Part shown: one piece after another, positions 27,117 through 32,644 of the stretch | Layout of the letters: every line of letters begins with the position of its first letter | Numbering within the stretch: position 1 is the stretch's first letter | Origin: an uncultured Robiginitomaculum sp. | GTDB taxonomy: Bacteria; Pseudomonadota; Alphaproteobacteria; Caulobacterales; Maricaulaceae | Assembly (NCBI GenBank): GCA_938001945.1 | Contig: CALLBH010000020.1 | Coordinates: 1-32,644 of the forward strand | Reading direction: 5' to 3' | Length of the DNA: 32,644 nt | Program-made: the position numbers and the translations under genes | The notes under the pieces: model-generated | The model's input: only the letters and a program-made list of their open reading frames with translations | Databases searched by the model: none | What the model was told of the DNA's origin: nothing

Positions 27117-28805
27117 ATGAGCGCGGTTCTAAAAACCATCGCAGGCGGATTTAGCTTGGTCTGTATTCTTTCGATATCTTGCGTCTGCGCGGCGCATGAT
27201 CAAGAGCCGCTCAAAATCTTAAGTGATGCCGAAGTGATGCAAGATACCTACCTGCCCGATTTTTCTTATGCGGGCTATAATCATGGCATTGGCGAGATCC
27301 CGGTTTTAAAGGGCAAAGTCATCGACGTGACCGATTATGACGTTATTGCGGATGACGATATTGACGACTCAGCCGGCATGTTAAAGGCATTCGACGCGGC
27401 ACATAAAACGCGTGGTCCCGTCATCATCAAACTCCCCGCCGGCCGGATCATTGTCTCTGAAATATTGAAAATTCAGCGCGGTGATATTGTCTTGCGCGGC
27501 GCAGGTTCGGGGCCCAAAGGGACAGACCTTCACTTCCCCCGCCCGCTTCAAATGGTCGACAAAACCGACTCACTGGATGAGCTTCGCGAATATTTAAAAA
27601 AATATGATAAACGCCAACGCGAGGCAGATAAAAATATAGATACGCTTTTCTCAGAATATTCATGGAGCGGCGGGTTTATCTGGATACAAAAAGACGGCAC
27701 CCGCGCGGCGGCCTACCTTGAAAGCGAAGATCCAAAAATTGACGTGTTAACCGAAGCCCATTCCGGCAAAGCGGGAACGCGTGAGGTGAAAGTTTCAAAT
27801 GCTGGATATCTGCAAATTGGCGATGCGGTTGAGCTGCAATGGCTTAATCGCCGGGGCGAAGACGGCCCCCTACTCAAAGAGATGTATGGCACAGGCGATA
27901 CCGGTAAGAAAATCGGCTCTCATCATTGGACATTTCCTGAGCGCCCGCTCGTGCGTCAAAAGACAAGAATTTTAGGAATGAGCAGTAATGTCGTGACGAT
28001 CAGCGACCCGTTGCTGCATGACATCTCAAGCGAGATCCCTGCTCAATTTGCGCGCTGGGATCACATCGAAAATGTTGGGATTGAGGACATACACATTTCT
28101 TTCCCCGACTCGCCCGCCTTTGGACATCATCTGGAGCGCGGATATAATGCGATCTATCTTACGAGTGTGTTCAATGGCTGGATTCGCGACGTCAGTGTCC
28201 ATAATGGCGACACAGGCGTGCTATCCTATAACAGTGCCAATATCACCATCGCTAATATTGAAACCACAGGAACCCGCGCCGCGCATTATTCTGTTCACGC
28301 GGGCAATGTTCACAATGTCCTTGTGAAAAACCTGACGGTCAATAATCCGGCCATTCATTCGCTTAGCTTGAATACGCAATCGACCAAATGCGTGTTTCAA
28401 AATGCCATCGTCAATGAAGCCGCGGTTCTGGATCAACATGCGGGCGCCAATCATCAAAATTTGTTTGATAACATCACCGTCAAAGTCGCCGCGCGGCGAG
28501 ACGAGACCGGGCCATATTACCCCATATGGGACGGCAGCGGCGCAGGCTATTGGCAGCCTGGACACGGACGTTTCAACACCACATGGAACTTAAAGGTCAA
28601 TGTCCTCAGCGGAGCAGAGCGCGATGAAACCGTAACCTTGCGCGGAAGCGCAGAAGGGCCCGACGCGCGAATAGTTGGCATATCAGGAAACAGAAATTTC
28701 GACGTCGAATACGTCCCTCCCCCGTATATTGAACGGCTAAACTACCCCATGAACGATGTGCCGTCGCTTTATGACGAGCAGCTAAGACGAAGAACCACAG
28801 ATTGA
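27117..28805 (+). CDS. Secreted right-handed beta-helix protein, pectate-lyase-superfamily-like; candidate polysaccharide-degrading enzyme
   Basis: Signal peptide MSAVLKTIAGGFSLVCILSISCVCAA; VIDVTDYDVIADDDIDDSAGMLKAFDAAHKTRGPVIIKLPAGRI (Pectate_lyase_3-like N-terminus) followed by short beta-helix-type repeats (IENVGIEDIHI, GWIRDVSVHNGD, ANITIANIETTG, HNVLVKNLTVNN). Confidence 0.75.
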   Translation: MSAVLKTIAGGFSLVCILSISCVCAAHDQEPLKILSDAEVMQDTYLPDFSYAGYNHGIGEIPVLKGKVIDVTDYDVIADDDIDDSAGMLKAFDAAHKTRGPVIIKLPAGRIIVSEILKIQRGDIVLRGAGSGPKGTDLHFPRPLQMVDKTDSLDELREYLKKYDKRQREADKNIDTLFSEYSWSGGFIWIQKDGTRAAAYLESEDPKIDVLTEAHSGKAGTREVKVSNAGYLQIGDAVELQWLNRRGEDGPLLKEMYGTGDTGKKIGSHHWTFPERPLVRQKTRILGMSSNVVTISDPLLHDISSEIPAQFARWDHIENVGIEDIHISFPDSPAFGHHLERGYNAIYLTSVFNGWIRDVSVHNGDTGVLSYNSANITIANIETTGTRAAHYSVHAGNVHNVLVKNLTVNNPAIHSLSLNTQSTKCVFQNAIVNEAAVLDQHAGANHQNLFDNITVKVAARRDETGPYYPIWDGSGAGYWQPGHGRFNTTWNLKVNVLSGAERDETVTLRGSAEGPDARIVGISGNRNFDVEYVPPPYIERLNYPMNDVPSLYDEQLRRRTTD

Positions 28806-28839
28806 TTCCAACACCAATCTGAAATCAAACAGATGGCCT

Positions 28840-29160
28840 AAATCGGAAGCTTGATAACGACAAACTCCATTGGCTCATAGCTTTACCCTAGCTCGCGAAC
28901 ATGATGGCTTGCGTCACGATAACTAGCCTCTTTTAGCCTTGTACGGAAACGGCTCGGCACTATCACATGCCAGCATTGTCGATCTGCATCGGCAAATATG
29001 CCTCTCCATTGGCGGGCCGGCTTGCAGCTATCGGTATCAAGGGAACGGTATGTCAATCTGCGACGTCTATATGGCTGACCGCCTTGGGTACTCGGCGCAC
29101 GTAATGCCAAATATCACCGCGTAACCTTAGGTATTGGTCGGGCCGTCTAATCGCTTTCAT
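28840..29160 (-). pseudogene. Relic of a tyrosine recombinase/phage integrase N-terminus (DUF6538-like)
   Basis: Minus frame 1: MKAIRRPDQYLRLRGDIWHYVRRVPKAVSHIDVAD-stop (29160-29053). It continues in another frame as LTYRSLDTDSCKPARQWRGIFADADRQCW...YRDASHHVRELG-stop-SYEPMEF. Together these read as an integrase N-terminus broken by a frameshift and stops. Confidence 0.65.
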
Positions 29161-29294
29161 CCTGCCATCTCCTGTGCAGCCTTTTGTAAGGCAAGAAGTG
29201 AGGCAAATCGCGCGAGTTACCGTGTGGAAAGTGCAGGAAAGAGGGATTTTCCGAGACTTTTCAGAGGCTTACGCAACTTGCTATGATAGGAAAA

Positions 29295-29340
29295 TGGTGC
29301 CCCCACACGGACTTGAACCGCGGACCCCCTGATTACAAAA
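29295..29340 (-). other. 3' fragment of tRNA-Thr(TGT), candidate att site at the integrated element end
   Basis: Minus strand TTTTGTAATCAGGGGGTCCGCGGTTCAAGTCCGTGTGGGGGCACCA has anticodon-loop 3' part, variable loop, T-arm and acceptor 3' strand with CCA. The expected 5' half (CCTGA stem, D-arm, GCCCCCA acceptor) is not next to it. Confidence 0.75.
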
Positions 29341-29507
29341 CTAATTTAGGTTATTACTGCCGTTTACGTTCCATTACCCCACACGAGCATAAATATCTGA
29401 AACTATTGACAATTTTAGATTTTCACTACTCTACATGACTCTAAGGCACGTCACATTTCGCTGTGAATGTGCTTCCAAATTGCTTCCAAATTTGGATGGA
29501 GATTATT

Positions 29508-30692
29508 TTGAAGTTGATAAAGTCAAAGATTGATAGCCTTGAACTCACAGGCAAAGATCAATTCTATTGGGATGAGCAGTTAAAAGGTTTTGGCTTGCGG
29601 GTCTCGCCTAAGGGCAAAAAAACCTTTGTTGTGCAATACCGTCATGCGGGCCGGACACAGCGTTTCCGCATTGGTCATTATGGAAAGCTGACCGTCCATG
29701 ATGCGAGGCGCGACGCTAAGATCATGCTTGGTGAAATTGCCAAGGGGAAAAGCCCTGCAAAATTCATCGGTGAGGGCCGTAACTCGCCAACTTTGGAGAT
29801 TGTTGCAAAACGCTTTATCTCGGAACATGTTTCCATAAGACTAAAGCCTGCGACGCAATCAGATTATAGGCATAACTTAAAAGCTTATATCCTGCCTGCC
29901 TTGGGGGCGCGAAAAGTTGCTGATATTACGCATAAAGAGGTTCAGGCTTTGCATCTCAAAATGAAGGATACACCTACGCAAGCTAACCGTACAATAAGCG
30001 TGTTATCAAAAATATTTAACTTATGTGAAAAATGGGGTTTGCGCGATGGGGCTACGAATCCTTGCACCCAGATTGAGCGATATAAAGAGACACGCCGTCA
30101 TCGGTTTTTAGATGAGACGGAATTAGCTATTCTCTGGAAGACTTTGGACGATATTAAAAATGAAGGTCAGATTAGCCAATACGCAATAACGGCTTTTAAA
30201 CTCCTCATTCTAACAGGTTGCAGGCTTGGCGAAATAAGAACGCTCAAATGGAGTTATATAAAAGGAAACCGTGTGGAATTTCCCGATACGAAAACAGGTT
30301 ATAAGCGCTTGCCGCTAAACGCTGACACAATGCAAATCTTACGAGATACGATACGCCAAGAAGATAATGACTATGTGATATGCGGTGAGATTGCTGGAAA
30401 GCCTATTGTGAACTTACAAAAGTCATGGCGGCGTGTAAGGGCGAGGGCAGGGCTTGAGGACGTTAGAATACATGATTTGCGACATACTTTTGCCTCCCAT
30501 GCGGTTATGGGTGGAACGCCTTTAGCTGTTGTGAGTAAACTTTTGGGGCATTCACAAATCGCAACAACAATGCGATACGCGCATCTAGCCGATAAAGAAT
30601 TATTACAGGCCAGTGAAGGCATAGGTTCTATTTTAAAACAATCGAATCCTCGTAGAGATACCTCTGATAATATCCATTTCTTGAAACGATAA
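29508..30692 (+). CDS. Tyrosine recombinase/integrase (DUF4102-type N-terminus)
   Basis: FYWDEQLKGFGLRVSPKGKKTFVVQYRHAGRTQRFRIGHYGKLTVHDARRDAKIMLGEI; catalytic TGCRLGEIRTLKW, IHDLRHTFASHAV, LGHSQIATTMRYAHL. TTG 29508 with GGATGGAGA upstream, or ATG 29496, is the likely start; ORF opens at 29463. Confidence 0.93.
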   Translation: MKLIKSKIDSLELTGKDQFYWDEQLKGFGLRVSPKGKKTFVVQYRHAGRTQRFRIGHYGKLTVHDARRDAKIMLGEIAKGKSPAKFIGEGRNSPTLEIVAKRFISEHVSIRLKPATQSDYRHNLKAYILPALGARKVADITHKEVQALHLKMKDTPTQANRTISVLSKIFNLCEKWGLRDGATNPCTQIERYKETRRHRFLDETELAILWKTLDDIKNEGQISQYAITAFKLLILTGCRLGEIRTLKWSYIKGNRVEFPDTKTGYKRLPLNADTMQILRDTIRQEDNDYVICGEIAGKPIVNLQKSWRRVRARAGLEDVRIHDLRHTFASHAVMGGTPLAVVSKLLGHSQIATTMRYAHLADKELLQASEGIGSILKQSNPRRDTSDNIHFLKR

Positions 30693-30698
30693 GCTCAT

Positions 30699-31532
30699 AT
30701 GAACCTCGTAAAACTAAAGGCTGAATTAGCAGGGGCGGGGACTTGCCCCGTCTTATCTGAACACATACTCGATATGGCTGTGAAAATGCCAATCTTGCCA
30801 GATGATATAACCGCCATTGACGGGATGAACTTGATTCTGAGCCAGTTCTTTATGTCGCCTTATGCTGGATATTTTGAAAACAAGAAAACTAAGATTATTG
30901 AGGACACAAAGCTTGCCCCTGAACAAATTTATGACGTGTTTCAAGGCTTAGACTTTATGGCGAAAACGCATATTATGTACGCTCTAGTACCTCTCGTGAA
31001 TGAAGATGTAATTGATGGTTTTGAGGAGTTGAAAAAAATAGAGAGGGCGGCGCAAAAGTTAAAAGATTTACTTCCAGCAAAAGACAGCACGCTTTACACC
31101 ATTCTGGCAATGGTTGAACAAACACAATCGCATTCACATCTACAATTTGATGAAAACACAAATAACGCCGCGCTCTATTTTACTAATTTAGAGACTATGA
31201 TTGACGGGCTCATAAATCTACGCTCGGTCATTCCCCAAACAGCTATGGGGCAATTCATGAAGCTAGGCGTTAAAAGCCCAAAGGGTAATCTGGCTTTAAG
31301 AGTTTGGCTTGAACAGGCTTATGAGCTGTGGACGGGCGGTATGGGGCGCAATTTTAAACATGATGGCAAAGACGGCATAAATGGCAGAAAGCGCTTTACC
31401 GAATTTGCCTATAACTCTCTCATGATTATTCACCCCGCTATTACATATGCAAGCCTAGAACATGGCGTCAGGGCGTTGTTCGAAAGACGCTCTAAAACCA
31501 TTGCGGCTCTACACCCTAAAAACATCTCATAG
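30699..31532 (+). CDS. Hypothetical protein, mobile-element accessory, no recognised domain
   Basis: 277-aa ORF, 6 nt after the integrase stop and co-directional; predicted largely helical; no family recognised. Confidence 0.7.
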   Translation: MNLVKLKAELAGAGTCPVLSEHILDMAVKMPILPDDITAIDGMNLILSQFFMSPYAGYFENKKTKIIEDTKLAPEQIYDVFQGLDFMAKTHIMYALVPLVNEDVIDGFEELKKIERAAQKLKDLLPAKDSTLYTILAMVEQTQSHSHLQFDENTNNAALYFTNLETMIDGLINLRSVIPQTAMGQFMKLGVKSPKGNLALRVWLEQAYELWTGGMGRNFKHDGKDGINGRKRFTEFAYNSLMIIHPAITYASLEHGVRALFERRSKTIAALHPKNIS

Positions 31533-31600
31533 CTACTCAGTGCTTTAAATGGTCATCTAGCGTAATCAGACGGGGTAACTGAGACCCTTGATAACGCGCT

Positions 31601-31816
31601 ATGAGTCAACCGCTAAACAATCCCGATCAACTCTTAACGGAAGCGCAAGCGGCTGATTTGATCTGTTATTCGCAACGCACGTTACAGAATTGGCGGCAGC
31701 GCGGGGGCGGCCCGAAATATGTCAAAGTCTCCGCGCGGTCTATCCGCTATCAGCGCCGAGATGTTCTCGATTGGATTGAAGCGCATAAGCGCCGTCATAC
31801 TGCCGAAGAATTTTGA
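31601..31816 (+). CDS. AlpA/excisionase-like HTH protein (HTH_17 type)
   Basis: LLTEAQAADLICYSQRTLQNWRQRGGGPKYVKVSARSIRYQRRDVLDWIEAHKRRHT: typical MerR-like winged-helix DNA-binding domain of AlpA/Xis proteins. Confidence 0.88.
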   Translation: MSQPLNNPDQLLTEAQAADLICYSQRTLQNWRQRGGGPKYVKVSARSIRYQRRDVLDWIEAHKRRHTAEEF

Positions 31817-31982
31817 TAAGCTTGACGGTTGTTGAAGGCTATACTTACCCTCAACATAACCCCAGCTTTGACGCCTCCTTTAACGCCACCCGACCCCACT
31901 TTAACCCCTATTAAACCCATTAAAGGGCTATTTGAGGCAAGATTCGACCCTATCCGTTTATACGGCTATTTAACGTCAAAAA

Positions 31983-32624
31983 CCGATAAAGAATGCATTA
32001 AAAACCGTATTCAATAACGGACTAAAGATTGTGCAGATTAATGTGGTCTATTTTAAACGATAAATAATCGATAAAACCGATTAGGGTGTCGTTTAGCTAA
32101 TCGGTTATAACTCGATTTTTTACTCTTAATAAAGTGAGCGCTTTAATGCGCTATTTATAACCCTACCCATGACGCCAGCTAATACCCCTATTTGACCCCT
32201 CTAAAGGGTTATATAGCCCTCAAATGAGTCGATACGGTGTCGAGTCGTGTATCGATACATTTACCGATACTTTCCCGGTAATTGCCGATACCGTTCCCGT
32301 AAAATGACCCTGCGCTATCTTAGGGCTAAATAGGCCCCAACTTGGCCCTTACTGTCCCTATACTTGTATCGGCAATTTACCGCCTATAGGCGCTGAATAG
32401 GCAACAGAAGCCCTTTTGCATTTAAACCGATAAGTTTTGCGTAATAATGGGAATGATAGACGCGGTAATCCGATATACGCAAATAATACCCATAATAGCC
32501 CAAAACATACCCGTTAAAGGACGGTTCGAAATAGGGTCTAAATGTTATCCGATAACCATCATCCACATCGATGATGAGGTGCAAGCATCCGCTGCTCTTA
32601 TCCTCGGCTAAAGCCTTACCGATA
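31983..32624. repeat. Dispersed CCGATA hexamer repeats with inverted repeats, candidate iteron/control region
   Basis: CCGATA at 31983, 32264, 32285, 32427, 32470, 32549, 32619 and TATCGG at 32367. IR AACCGATTAG/CTAATCGGTT (32075-32084/32097-32106); IR AATTGCCGATAC/GTATCGGCAATT (32280-32291/32366-32377). Confidence 0.75.
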
Positions 32625-32644
32625 AACGGAACTGGTGCGGGTCG

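Noticed and set aside
29295-29387. A complete unusual tRNA-Thr (extended 5' part GCTCGTGTGGGGTAATGG...)
   Set aside because: The proposed 5' part does not pair properly with the acceptor (G-G mismatch, several wobbles) or anticodon stem; a truncated att copy explains it better, though a covariance-model check is advisable.
31829-32017. 62-aa Pro/Thr-rich ORF after the AlpA-like gene
   Set aside because: Composition reflects TTTAACCCC-type repetitive DNA rather than a convincing protein.
32384-32584. 66-aa Tyr-rich minus-strand ORF in the repeat tract
   Set aside because: Lies across CCGATA repeats, with no recognisable domain; could be real but cannot be supported.
31829-32644. Repeat tract as a CRISPR array
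   Set aside because: Repeats are only 6-7 nt, irregularly spaced and in both orientations; no constant 25-40-nt repeat or spacer structure and no cas genes.

Overview
The window looks like an alphaproteobacterial chromosome (possibly a marine Hyphomonadales/Caulobacterales-type organism; this is inferred from gene content only). From left to right it contains: (1) the N-terminus of an AGE-family epimerase next to an Nramp-fold transporter that lacks the canonical metal-binding motifs; (2) two polyprenyl-type glycosyltransferase genes beside an lptB-lptA-lptC-rnd block; (3) ada, a TraB/GumN lipoprotein gene and tRNA-Arg(CCG); (4) an alpha-galactoside/galactose locus (SSS symporter, GH36 alpha-galactosidase, TonB-dependent receptor, DeoR-type regulator, galT-galK-galE) with a repeated AATGTTCG motif in the receptor and galT promoters; (5) a uronate locus (kduI-kduD-PepSY-like lipoprotein-TRAP dctP-dctQ-dctM, a LacI regulator, an MhpD-like hydratase and a secreted beta-helix protein) with one exact 14-nt operator-like sequence in front of both divergent units; (6) from about 28.8 kb, a frameshifted integrase relic, then a 3' tRNA-Thr(TGT) fragment cut at the anticodon loop (an attachment-site signature), then the start of an AT-richer integrated element: intact tyrosine recombinase, a 277-aa unknown protein, an AlpA/Xis-like HTH protein, and a largely non-coding region of about 0.8 kb dense in CCGATA repeats and inverted repeats, possibly an origin or control region. 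The element runs off the right end of the window. All calls come from reading the sequence and the supplied ORFs; no searches were run.
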